From positions 589,223 through 653,222 of the forward strand of contig CANLDW010000002.1 in NCBI GenBank assembly GCA_947489525.1: a DNA stretch of 64,000 nucleotides, read 5' to 3'. The notes below the pieces were generated by a model. The model was not told the DNA's origin and made no database searches. It saw only the letters and a list, made by a program, of their open reading frames with translations. This DNA is from an uncultured Psychrobacter sp. (GTDB lineage Bacteria > Pseudomonadota > Gammaproteobacteria > Pseudomonadales > Moraxellaceae). Below are positions 52,154-60,003 of this stretch, in pieces. Made by a program: the position numbers and the translations under genes. Every line of letters starts with the position of its first letter. Within the stretch, counting starts at the first letter, position 1.

Positions 52154-52709
52154 GATTTGCTTTATCCTTTCTTATGTAGAGTTCAAATATAGATATTATA
52201 CTTTAAAAAACTTAACGAGAAGTTTGTATTATGTGATTTGTGTTATCAGTCCATCAGGAAGCGCCCTGCATACCAGTCGCTTATCATTTTTAGAGGAATA
52301 GGGTGCGCCCCGCGCACCGATTGTTTATCTCATCATCATTTTTTAATCTAAAAAAATGAATAAAACGTAATATGACTGGAATAAGCGTCATAAAGTTAGA
52401 ATTTAGCTCAATTTTTGGTGCGCTGGGCGCACCCTACAGCTCAGAACTTTTAGTTTGGAGAAGTAGATAGTAATTACTATGACTGTGGTAAGAGTTCCAA
52501 GGTAAGAAATTGGTTAAGCTTCTGGCAGGCTGGGCATACCCTGTAGCTACTAGAGTGAATTGTGCACAAGCTTGGGAGTGCGAAGTGTATAGTAAGTGAA
52601 AAGGATTTATACCAGTAGCACAGTATTATTGACATATCGACATTATTTCAAATTGGCTATAATGACTGTACGCAAGTAGTTAATAAAAATCAAATTTTGG
52701 AAAACAAGA
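52154..52709. other. Accessory intergenic region
   Basis: About 555 bp between divergent brnT and the DUF262 gene. It holds the inverted palindromic elements at 52299-52318 and 52417-52437 (MITE-like ends, separate entries). The stretch from 52440 to 52700 shows no gene; it must contain the DUF262 promoter. Confidence 0.6.
52299..52437. mobile_element. MITE-like segment with GGGTGCGC inverted ends
   Basis: Left end TAGGGTGCGCC-CCGCGCACC (52299-52318) and right end GGTGCGCT-GGGCGCACCC (52417-52434, then TAC) are inverted copies of the same palindromic unit also seen at 16498-16518. They bound about 140 bp of AT-rich DNA with no coding capacity. This fits a small non-autonomous element or paired REP hairpins; no target-site duplication is clear. 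Confidence 0.55.
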
Positions 52710-54647
52710 ATGAACCTAAATCAGCCCACAGTCATTGAATTATTTAACAAACAAATACGCTTTATCATTCCAATTTTTCAAAGACATTATGTGTGGAACG
52801 AAACAGAACATCTTCAACCTTTATGGGAAGATGTTCTGAATAAATGTGAAGAACGTCAGCAATACTCATCAACCCAAATTCATCCTCATTTTACAGGCTC
52901 AGTTGTTTTATTTCAGGAGGCTAACAATACCAGTAGTCTTGCAACTTATAGCGTAATAGATGGTCAACAACGCATGACTACTTTTCAGCTTATGTTAATT
53001 GCATTTAGAGAAGTATGTAGAATAGTAGTAGAAAGTGAACATAAGCAAACACTGATTAAAGACTTTGACAACCTTATATTTAATAGTAAGTCCTTTGGCG
53101 ATAAGAATTATGAGGAGCAAAAATACAAACTTAAAACTACTAAATTCCATTCTAAAAACTTCGAGTACTTAGCTAACCATACTTATGAAGAGATTTACCA
53201 AAACATTATTCTTCCTGTTAAAGACGAGTACGGCATTGGGGAGAAAACATTTGTATATGAAGCAAAACGTCGTAACAGAATGCTTGCCAATTATTTATTT
53301 TTTAAAGAAAAGATCACTGACTTTATAAATACGTTTGGCATACAAGATGTTGAAAATAATATTCTGACACTTTTGAATACTATTAAATATGATTTTCAAT
53401 TTGTAGAAATCAACTTATCTCATAATGATGATCCTCAGATGATTTTTGAGACTATGAATGGTCGTGGCGCTTCTTTAACTGAAACGGACTTGATTCGAAA
53501 TTATATTTTTATGAGGGCTTCTAGTGACAACCGAAATCATGACTCAAATATCGATAGTATTTATGAAAAACATTGGGATGAATTCGACGATCCTGAAGTA
53601 AGTTTTGAGTGGCATGGTAAGGCTACACGTGGACGTTTTACTGGAGTAAAACTTCAGTTCTTTATGGTTGACTATCTTACATTGAGCTTAAGAAGAGATA
53701 TACGTTATGAACAAGTATTTTATCAGTATAAATATCTTGTAAACCATCAAAATTCTTTTAGTAGGATAGAAGATGAATTAGTAAGTATAAGTAAATACAG
53801 TCAGATTTTCAAAACTATCAATAATCCTCAAGGTCAGAGTCCTTTGGAAATTCTTTCGGTTAGATTGAGTACTATGGACAACAGCACCGTTTATCCATTG
53901 CTAATGTTAATTGAAGGTGATATAGACATCACATGGAATGATAAACAAAAATATTATAGGTTGCTTGATAGCTATTTTACTAGGAGATTGTTATGCGGAA
54001 TGACATCTAAAAACTATAATAAAGTTGTATTGGATTTAATTAAATTTATAGACAAAGACAAAGATTACTATAGTTTTGAGAGTTTCTTAATATCTAAATC
54101 CTCAGAAAGTGCACTTTTTCCTTCAAATGAACTTTTAAAGCATAATATCTTAAATGAGCAAATTTATGAACCTAGAAAGTCAAAATTTTTATCTAATATT
54201 TTTTTAGAGGTCGAGAAATGTATTCGTAATAATAAACAAGAAAGCATCACTATCAAACCTGAATTTTTAACGATTGAGCATTTGCTACCTCAGAATTGGC
54301 ATGAGCACTGGACTATTGATGATGTAAATGTAGAAAAAAGGGATATAGAGATAGCTAGTCAAGCTAAATTCGCTGACGGCGATAAGAAAGAGTATTATCA
54401 AAAAATTGATGCGCGTAATGTAGCCCTACATACACTGGGAAACTTAACTATACTTACAAATGCACTTAACCCTAGTATTTCAAACTCAAATTTTATGGTC
54501 AAAAAACGGGCCATCATTGAGCAGTCTACGCTTATGATTAATCGTTATTTTTATGATTTTGAGGAATGGAATGAAGAAGCTATAGCGGAACGTGGTGAAG
54601 CACTGTATCGAGTTATTAAAGATATTTGGGCGTATCCATCCTCTTAA
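52710..54647 (+). CDS. DUF262/DUF1524 protein (GmrSD-like type IV restriction endonuclease family)
   Basis: 645-residue fusion. The N-terminal DUF262 domain carries FIIPIFQRHYVWNE and the nucleotide-binding VIDGQQRMTTFQ at about 80-90. MIFETMNGRGASLTETDLIRN follows at about 247. The C-terminal DUF1524 (HNH-like) holds LTIEHLLPQNW at about 520 and HTLGNLTILTNALNPSISNSNF at about 575. GmrS/GmrD cleaves glucosylated cytosine-modified phage DNA, and single-chain relatives such as BrxU act likewise. The DNA is distinctly AT-rich compared with neighbours, indicating transfer. No neighbour methylase is present, consistent with a modification-dependent enzyme. Substrate unproven. Confidence 0.85.
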   Translation: MNLNQPTVIELFNKQIRFIIPIFQRHYVWNETEHLQPLWEDVLNKCEERQQYSSTQIHPHFTGSVVLFQEANNTSSLATYSVIDGQQRMTTFQLMLIAFREVCRIVVESEHKQTLIKDFDNLIFNSKSFGDKNYEEQKYKLKTTKFHSKNFEYLANHTYEEIYQNIILPVKDEYGIGEKTFVYEAKRRNRMLANYLFFKEKITDFINTFGIQDVENNILTLLNTIKYDFQFVEINLSHNDDPQMIFETMNGRGASLTETDLIRNYIFMRASSDNRNHDSNIDSIYEKHWDEFDDPEVSFEWHGKATRGRFTGVKLQFFMVDYLTLSLRRDIRYEQVFYQYKYLVNHQNSFSRIEDELVSISKYSQIFKTINNPQGQSPLEILSVRLSTMDNSTVYPLLMLIEGDIDITWNDKQKYYRLLDSYFTRRLLCGMTSKNYNKVVLDLIKFIDKDKDYYSFESFLISKSSESALFPSNELLKHNILNEQIYEPRKSKFLSNIFLEVEKCIRNNKQESITIKPEFLTIEHLLPQNWHEHWTIDDVNVEKRDIEIASQAKFADGDKKEYYQKIDARNVALHTLGNLTILTNALNPSISNSNFMVKKRAIIEQSTLMINRYFYDFEEWNEEAIAERGEALYRVIKDIWAYPSS

Positions 54648-54696
54648 AGATATTTGCTAGCTGTGAATCACGCTATAGTCACTTAACTACAAAACC

Positions 54697-54717
54697 GTAG
54701 TCAAAACTTTTGACTAC
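54697..54717. repeat. Perfect palindrome downstream of DUF262 gene
   Basis: GTAGTCAAAA-C-TTTTGACTAC, a 10-bp perfect inverted repeat with a 1-nt centre, flanked by CTAC-n6-GTAG pairs. It could be a terminator remnant or a protein-binding site at the edge of the accessory patch. Confidence 0.7.
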
Positions 54718-54764
54718 AAATCTGTAGCCAACTCCCTTAAAAATAGTAAAGGTAGACATGAGGT

Positions 54765-54916
54765 GCGGTTTAGCCCCGATTGTAGCGGATATACTTAGCA
54801 AAGCACAGGGTTGCGGGCGCTTAGCACGGGGCGGTATTGAGGCAACAGGAACGACCCTTGCTATTAGCGCCCGCCCATGTGCGAGCTAAGATAGTAGCGT
54901 AAAGCGGGATTAGCTA
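54765..54916 (+). repeat. Interspersed structured element, copy C
   Basis: About 152 nt. 5' end GGTTTAGCCCCGATTGTAGC, central motif GAGGCAACAGGAAC (54839-54852), 3' end AGCGTAAAGCGGGATTAGCT. Internal arms GCGGGCGCT (54813-54821) and AGCGCCCGC (54866-54874) pair perfectly and differ from those of copies A and B. It closes the accessory patch on the right, in opposite orientation to copy B. Confidence 0.78.
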
Positions 54917-54925
54917 CTTTTAAAC

Positions 54926-55873
54926 CTACTTTTTAAGCCCTTCCCGAAACGCCTTATAATCCTCCGCCGTTTGATCGACCGCCTCCACCATCGGCACGTG
55001 ACCGATGTCTTGCATCATAATGATCTTCGATTGTGGGATGATGTCTTTTATGACGTTGACCGTCTCAGGTTTGATGACTTGATCCTTCTCGCCCCACACC
55101 ACCAGCGTTGGGATGTCGTATTCGGCGATGACGCGGGCGCGCTCCTCGACACCGTCCATGACGATTTGCTCTAGGATATCAGCGTGCAGCGCTTTATTAG
55201 CGATACGCTCTTGGGCGAATACGGCTTTGACTGACTTTGGAATATATGGCGGCTTATTCATGACAAAATCGTACATATCGTAGAAGTCTTCTTTGGTATT
55301 CACCAGCAGCGGATTGTTATCGAGGGTCGCGTCCTCTAGCGATTTTGGAATACCCGCTGACCAAAAGCCTGCCGTATCAACCAGCCATAAGCTTTTGACC
55401 TCATCAGGATACTTTGCCGCATACGCCACACTGATCGCGCCGCCCATAGAGTTACCACCGACGTGCAGATTTGAGGCGACGCCTTTAGCGGTCATTAGCT
55501 CATGCAAACGCTTGGCTTGCGCCTCTGACTGATAGTCAGCAGCGATAGGTTTGCTCGACTCGCCAAAGCCTAAGAGGTCGGGAATAATGATATGGTAGCC
55601 CGCCAGCTTATCTGCGATACGAGTAAAGTTGTCCTTATTACCGCCGAAGCCGTGAATGAGGAGTAACGGCTCGCCTGTGACATTGGCGTTTTCGGCATAG
55701 ACCATACGGTCGCCTGAGGACAGAATAAAGGATTTGGTCTCAAGATCTGACTTATTGCGCTCGTATTGAATAAGGGTTTGGGTGGTATTGACGGCGAGCG
55801 TATTGGGTGCGGTAGTACAGCCCACCATAGTCAGACTGAATAGCGCGGCAAGGCTTAAGCGTTTGAGAAGCAT
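54926..55873 (-). CDS. Alpha/beta-hydrolase lipoprotein (lipase/esterase-like)
   Basis: 315-residue hydrolase with a lipoprotein signal: LSLAALFSLTMVGC (Cys about 19). The fold motifs are LLLIHGFGGNKDNFTRIADKL (oxyanion), IPDLLGFGESSKP, nucleophile GNSMGGAISVAYAAKYP, acid WGEKDQVI and His in QDIGHVPMVE. It resembles Moraxella lipase Lip3-type enzymes. Anchored to the envelope, it may hydrolyse lipids or esters outside the cytoplasm; substrate unknown. Stop lies just past structured repeat C, so that element could be transcribed into its 3' end from the other strand. Confidence 0.87.
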   Translation of the reverse strand: MLLKRLSLAALFSLTMVGCTTAPNTLAVNTTQTLIQYERNKSDLETKSFILSSGDRMVYAENANVTGEPLLLIHGFGGNKDNFTRIADKLAGYHIIIPDLLGFGESSKPIAADYQSEAQAKRLHELMTAKGVASNLHVGGNSMGGAISVAYAAKYPDEVKSLWLVDTAGFWSAGIPKSLEDATLDNNPLLVNTKEDFYDMYDFVMNKPPYIPKSVKAVFAQERIANKALHADILEQIVMDGVEERARVIAEYDIPTLVVWGEKDQVIKPETVNVIKDIIPQSKIIMMQDIGHVPMVEAVDQTAEDYKAFREGLKK

Positions 55874-55970
55874 TGAAACATCCTTGAAAGAGTAAAAACA
55901 ATCGATGGTTATGATTTTAACGATAAACGTCTGCTGAGGTTTTTTAATGTATAACTTAATAGTCAGTATC

Positions 55971-56681
55971 TTATTGATTTGTTGCTAACAAAAAATCTAC
56001 TGCCGCTGCCGCATGAATAGCAGTGGTGTCGAACACAGGAATAGGGCTGTCTGCTTGTTGAATCAGTAGTCCGATTTCGGTGCAGCCTAAGATGACGCCC
56101 TCGCATCCTTGCTCGGCCAAATCATTAATGATTTGCTGATAATACTGACGTGAGCTGTCCTTGAACTGTCCGACGCATAGCTCGCTTTTGATGATCCGAT
56201 GTACCTCTGTCCGCGCTTCGTCTTTTGGTATGAATACTTCTAATCCTGCATCTATTAGGCGCTGCTTATAGAAGTCTTGTGTCATAGTAAACTGGGTACC
56301 AAGTAAAGCGATCGTCGTTAGTTTCTGCGTCTTAATCGCTTGAGTTGTAGCATCGGCAATATGGATAATTGGTAAGTCGCTTACCGCTTGTACTGCATTA
56401 AATAGCTTATGCATGGTATTAGAGGCAATCATTAATCCCTGTACGCCGGCGGCTTCTAGGCGTTTGGCACTGCTGGCCATCATCTGACCTAATTCGCTCC
56501 ACTCTCCTTGTTCTTGTCGCTCATTGATAGGACCGAAGTCGACGCTATGAATCAGTAGATCCGCTGAATGCAAGCCACCAAGTTCATTTTTGATACCCTC
56601 ATTGATTAGGCGATAATAGCTCTCGGTGCTCTCCCAGCTCATACCGCCGATGATGCCTAGGGTATTTTGTTTACTCATCAT
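55971..56681 (-). CDS. Aspartate/glutamate racemase-family amino-acid racemase (YgeA-like)
   Basis: 236-residue cofactor-independent racemase-family protein: GIIGGMSWESTESYYRLINEGIK, IHSVDFGPI, then MIASNTMHKLF and HIADATTQAI, and finally GVILGCTEIGLL. The second catalytic Cys (C200) is present. The first catalytic position, Cys in canonical enzymes and Thr in E. coli YgeA, is Ser87 here (SNTMH). It may therefore act as a unidirectional or narrow racemase like YgeA. Substrate unknown. Two ATGs in tandem make the first residue uncertain. Confidence 0.87.
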   Translation of the reverse strand: MMSKQNTLGIIGGMSWESTESYYRLINEGIKNELGGLHSADLLIHSVDFGPINERQEQGEWSELGQMMASSAKRLEAAGVQGLMIASNTMHKLFNAVQAVSDLPIIHIADATTQAIKTQKLTTIALLGTQFTMTQDFYKQRLIDAGLEVFIPKDEARTEVHRIIKSELCVGQFKDSSRQYYQQIINDLAEQGCEGVILGCTEIGLLIQQADSPIPVFDTTAIHAAAAVDFLLATNQ

Positions 56682-56827
56682 AATGTTATCTCAACAGGGG
56701 TTATGGATATGAATAGGTTTCTGTCTGAAACTTTATAGTAGTATTATGCATACTTTTGTTACAGTAAAGTCGATTTAATTTCGATAAATTACCCTAATTA
56801 TTACTTTACATCAGCCAGCTTACTGTC

Positions 56828-56879
56828 AATGCTTACTACTAATGCTTACTACTAATGCTTACTACTAATGCTTACTGTG
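56828..56879 (+). repeat. 13-nt direct tandem repeat, about 3.8 units
   Basis: AATGCTTACTACT three times in a row plus a partial fourth unit, immediately upstream of the beta-helix lipoprotein gene. Its length matches the other 13-nt array at 11131. Confidence 0.88.
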
Positions 56880-56913
56880 AATATAGCAGTGAACGTTGCC
56901 AACAGGACCTATA

Positions 56914-58473
56914 ATGGACATAAAGTCTCAGCTAGTCTCTACAAAACCGCCATTATCGACATGGTTACCCTTAGGCTTGCTAGCTTTGAGTCTTGCTGCT
57001 TTGTCAGCGTGCGGCGGTAGTGATTCTGATATTAGTCCTCATACGCCAAAGGCCGTGGATACTCTCAACGCTGCAACCTTACCTATCATATCCACTTCTA
57101 CATTCGCTCAAACCGAAGATACCACCCCTTTGACCATGCCTGCCGTTGTTGCTGAGGACTCGCGTTATGATCGCAGCAATGCGCTCGATCGCATACCGCT
57201 TGATGATAGTACGCGCCAGCATCTTTACGTCTCAACGACGGGCGATGACAAGGCTCGCGGCGATTCGATAACGCAGCCGCTACGCACGATCCAGCAAGCC
57301 GCTAAGCTTGCCACAGCGGGTACAACGGTACATATTGCCGCAGGAACGTACCAAGGGCCTATCCGTATCGATAACCAAGGTACCCTTGCACGCCCTATTG
57401 TCTTTAAAGCTATGGAGCCTAATACCGTCATTGTTAAAGGAATGCCCACAAACAACGCCGAGCGGCTATTAACGATAGATAGCGGCGAGTACATTATTGT
57501 CCGTGGTCTGATTATGACGGACTTTTGGAACGAGGATAACAGCCTGGCGCCTACCGGTATCTATATTACAGGACGCAGTCATCATATCTTACTTGAGGAC
57601 AACTATATTCATCGCTTAGGAACGCGCGCACCAGATGGTAATGCGCATGGTATCGCCGTCTACGGTCAGCAGCCTATCACCGATATTCAGCTCATTAACA
57701 ACCGTATTGAATATCTCAAGCTAGGCTTTGGCGCAGCGGTAGCTGTAAGTGGTGATGTGGAAAATTTTGAGATTAAGAGTAATACCGTGAGCCATAATAA
57801 CAATATTGGTATCGATATTATCGGCTATGAAGGTATTGCTGCGCTAAATGATTACGCGCGACGCGGTGATGTCATCGGTAATACAGTTAAGGATAATAGC
57901 AGCCGTAGCAATCCTGCGTATCAGGGCGCCATCTTGGCAGACGGTATCTATATCAACGGCGGCAAGCACGTTTTGATCGCGGGTAACAAGGTGAGTGGCA
58001 ACGATATCGGTATTGAGGTGGCAAGCGAGCACGCTCATGGCTTGGCGCAAGATATCGTCGTACGTGACAACATTGTCAAAAACAATGATTACACAGGTAT
58101 CGCGGTAGGCGCGTACAGGCAGGCTTTGGGAGCGGTCAAAAATGTGACGCTCAAGGACAACGTTATCGCTAATAATGATCTTGGTGGCTCGGAAGGCGGT
58201 CAATTGCTCGTCGAGTACAATGTACAAAATCTTGCGGTACTTGATAATTTATTTACCAATTCGGCTTCACGTTATATGATCGTTGCGACTAATCTTAGTG
58301 ATAGCGTGTTTGACAATCGCACGCTACACATGCAAGGCAATCGTTATATAGACATCGCTTTTAGTGATCAAGAGCTACAATTACCGCTATTGTGGACACT
58401 TGGTAGTCTGACCTTTACTAATAATAGCGACTTTGAGCGCTGTGCCATACGTCAGCAATGCGTCAGACGCTGA
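56914..58473 (+). CDS. Right-handed parallel beta-helix lipoprotein (DUF1565-type)
   Basis: 519 residues from the ATG at 56914 (AGGA 6 nt upstream; the frame opens earlier at 56896). A lipobox signal (LLALSLAALSACGGSDSD) precedes a disordered, Thr/Pro-rich stretch. A DUF1565 entry motif follows: HLYVSTTGDDKARGDSITQPLRTIQQAAKLATAGTTVHIAAGTYQGPIRI. Many beta-helix coils then have NxV/NxI ladders (LLEDNYIHRL, IQLINNRIEYL, VIGNTVKDN, VLIAGNKVSGN, VVRDNIVKNN, LKDNVIANN). The last region has a CAIRQQC pair. Probably polysaccharide-active or surface structural; catalytic residues are not identifiable. Confidence 0.85.
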   Translation: MDIKSQLVSTKPPLSTWLPLGLLALSLAALSACGGSDSDISPHTPKAVDTLNAATLPIISTSTFAQTEDTTPLTMPAVVAEDSRYDRSNALDRIPLDDSTRQHLYVSTTGDDKARGDSITQPLRTIQQAAKLATAGTTVHIAAGTYQGPIRIDNQGTLARPIVFKAMEPNTVIVKGMPTNNAERLLTIDSGEYIIVRGLIMTDFWNEDNSLAPTGIYITGRSHHILLEDNYIHRLGTRAPDGNAHGIAVYGQQPITDIQLINNRIEYLKLGFGAAVAVSGDVENFEIKSNTVSHNNNIGIDIIGYEGIAALNDYARRGDVIGNTVKDNSSRSNPAYQGAILADGIYINGGKHVLIAGNKVSGNDIGIEVASEHAHGLAQDIVVRDNIVKNNDYTGIAVGAYRQALGAVKNVTLKDNVIANNDLGGSEGGQLLVEYNVQNLAVLDNLFTNSASRYMIVATNLSDSVFDNRTLHMQGNRYIDIAFSDQELQLPLLWTLGSLTFTNNSDFERCAIRQQCVRR

Positions 58474-58515
58474 TCTTGTCAAATCAAAAAACCAGTCTTT
58501 TATCTTATTCACAAC

Positions 58516-58551
58516 GAGCCGCCTTACTAGTACCTAGTAGGGTGGTTTTTT
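58516..58551 (+). terminator. Terminator between beta-helix gene and DUF2798 gene
   Basis: GCCGCCTTACTAG-TAC-CTAGTAGGGTGGT with G-U pairs, followed by a T run (GGTTTTTT). Confidence 0.75.
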
Positions 58552-58576
58552 AGAACAAATCATTTAGGATGTTTTT

Positions 58577-58828
58577 ATGGCTCTCCCTACTCCTAGAATA
58601 CGCTTACGCCGCCAGTACTATCGCCTCTTATTTACAGGTCTTATGGCATTGATGATGTCGCTTATCATCTCAGCCGCCCTCATACTGATTAAGACCGGCT
58701 ATAACGATCATTTTTTTGTAGACTTAATGAGCTCGTGGGGATTGGCCTTTTTATTTGCTTGGCCGAGTGCGTATATCTGTGCTTATTTTGTGCAAGAGCA
58801 TGTATTGAGTCATATTGAGTTTTATTAG
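58577..58828 (+). CDS. DUF2798 family small membrane protein
   Basis: 83 residues with two membrane helices: YYRLLFTGLMALMMSLIISAALILI (about 14-38) and SWGLAFLFAWPSAYICAYFV (about 53-72). The pattern SLIISAAL, NTG-like KTGYN, WGLAFLFAWPSAY and ILSHI-type C-terminus match DUF2798, whose function is unknown. Basic residues precede the first helix. No obvious partner; lies between the beta-helix gene and the reductase cluster. Confidence 0.82.
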   Translation: MALPTPRIRLRRQYYRLLFTGLMALMMSLIISAALILIKTGYNDHFFVDLMSSWGLAFLFAWPSAYICAYFVQEHVLSHIEFY

Positions 58829-58867
58829 GGGTCACAACTTCAATACTCCAAACCTGTGACAACACGA

Positions 58868-58883
58868 GGTAACTAAAGTGACC
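58868..58883. promoter_or_regulatory. Putative operator upstream of reductase 1
   Basis: GGTAACTAAAGTGACC, a near-perfect 16-bp palindrome, GGTnACT-AA-AGTnACC, with one mismatch in 7-bp arms. It is followed by CTTGTTA and TTGTTAAGG boxes within 50 bp. A variant GGTAACTAAAGTCAGC lies at 61699-61714 upstream of reductase paralogue 2. Consistent with an HxlR- or MarR-type operator; the regulator is not in the window. Confidence 0.55.
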
Positions 58884-58949
58884 TTGTTAGCAATCCACAC
58901 CTCTTGTTAAGGTGGTTGTTAGTTATTTTTATAGGATAAGGAGAGCCTT

Positions 58950-59891
58950 ATGCAAGCTTATCTACTCTATGAGGCAGGCGGTATTGATAATTTAATTTTA
59001 AGTGACATTGACACACCAACGCCCAAAGCCAATGAAGTACTTGTTGATATCAAGGCCATCAGTATTAATCCTGTCGATGTCAAGATACGCGAGATGCCTA
59101 AATTGCTTGATAAAGTCTATGGTACCGACAGGCCGCTAATCTTGGGCTGGGATATCGCTGGTATCGTTAGTGAAGTCGGTCAAGAGGTAACGGATCTTAA
59201 AGCAGGCGATAAGGTCTTTGGACTGGTCAACTTCCCCGGTCACGGCAATGCTTATGCCGAATACACTGCTGTACCAGCCGCGCATCTTGCTAAGATACCT
59301 GATAATATCTCCTTTGAAGAAGCCGCTGCCACCACGCTTGCCGCGTTGACTGCGCTACAAGTGCTAAGCCCAAGAATAAAGGCGGGCGATAATGTACTCA
59401 TCCACGCAGGCTCAGGCGGCGTTGGGCACTTTGCCATACAGATTGCCAAAGATATCGGCGCGTATGTCATCTCAACCTCGTCGGCATCTAATCGAGATTT
59501 TGTGCTGTCGCTAGGCGCGAATGAGCATATCGATTACAAAACTGAGGACTTTGAAAAAATCGTCTCAGGTCTTGACTTTGTATTGGACGTCATTGGCGGT
59601 GAGGTGCTGGAGAAATCTTTACAGGTAACTAAAGATGGCAAATCTATCATCTCGTTGCCTAGCCCTAAATTTTCCGACAAAGCTAAGGAGTATGCTAAGC
59701 AGCATGATATTGACATCTCTTATTTCAACGTGACCTCAAACGGCGATGACATGCAGACGTTAAAGAAAATGCTGGAAGATGGCACGCTCAAAGCAAACGT
59801 CTTTAAGACGTTTGCCTTTACAGACTTAGCCAATGCGCACCGTCAAGTAGAGACCAATCGGACAGTAGGCAAAACGGTGGTCAAAGTGTAA
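58950..59891 (+). CDS. NADP-dependent quinone oxidoreductase-like (MDR superfamily)
   Basis: 313-residue medium-chain reductase: GroES-like N-domain (LLYEAGGIDNLILSDIDTPTPKANEVLVDIKAISINPVDVKIRE) and a Rossmann nucleotide-binding domain with VLIHAGSGGVGHFAIQIAKDIGAYVISTSSA (motif AGSGGVG). Zinc-binding residues are missing, so it is a zinc-independent quinone/enone-type reductase. It lies at the head of a four-gene MDR cluster, with a palindrome about 70 bp upstream. Substrate unknown; probably electrophile or quinone detoxification. Confidence 0.87.
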   Translation: MQAYLLYEAGGIDNLILSDIDTPTPKANEVLVDIKAISINPVDVKIREMPKLLDKVYGTDRPLILGWDIAGIVSEVGQEVTDLKAGDKVFGLVNFPGHGNAYAEYTAVPAAHLAKIPDNISFEEAAATTLAALTALQVLSPRIKAGDNVLIHAGSGGVGHFAIQIAKDIGAYVISTSSASNRDFVLSLGANEHIDYKTEDFEKIVSGLDFVLDVIGGEVLEKSLQVTKDGKSIISLPSPKFSDKAKEYAKQHDIDISYFNVTSNGDDMQTLKKMLEDGTLKANVFKTFAFTDLANAHRQVETNRTVGKTVVKV

Positions 59892-60003
59892 ACCTTTACT
59901 CAAATATAAGCGCTACCTTCTAAAACATGAGTCATACTGCTACTTATCAGAACCGTAAAACATAAATAAGACAAGCCTATAAACAACAACAAAGGAGAAC
60001 ATT

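Noticed and set aside
59626..59640. GGTAACTAAAGATGGC inside the first reductase
   Set aside because: Resembles the putative operator but lies in the coding sequence (QVTKDG) and lacks the second half, so it is chance.
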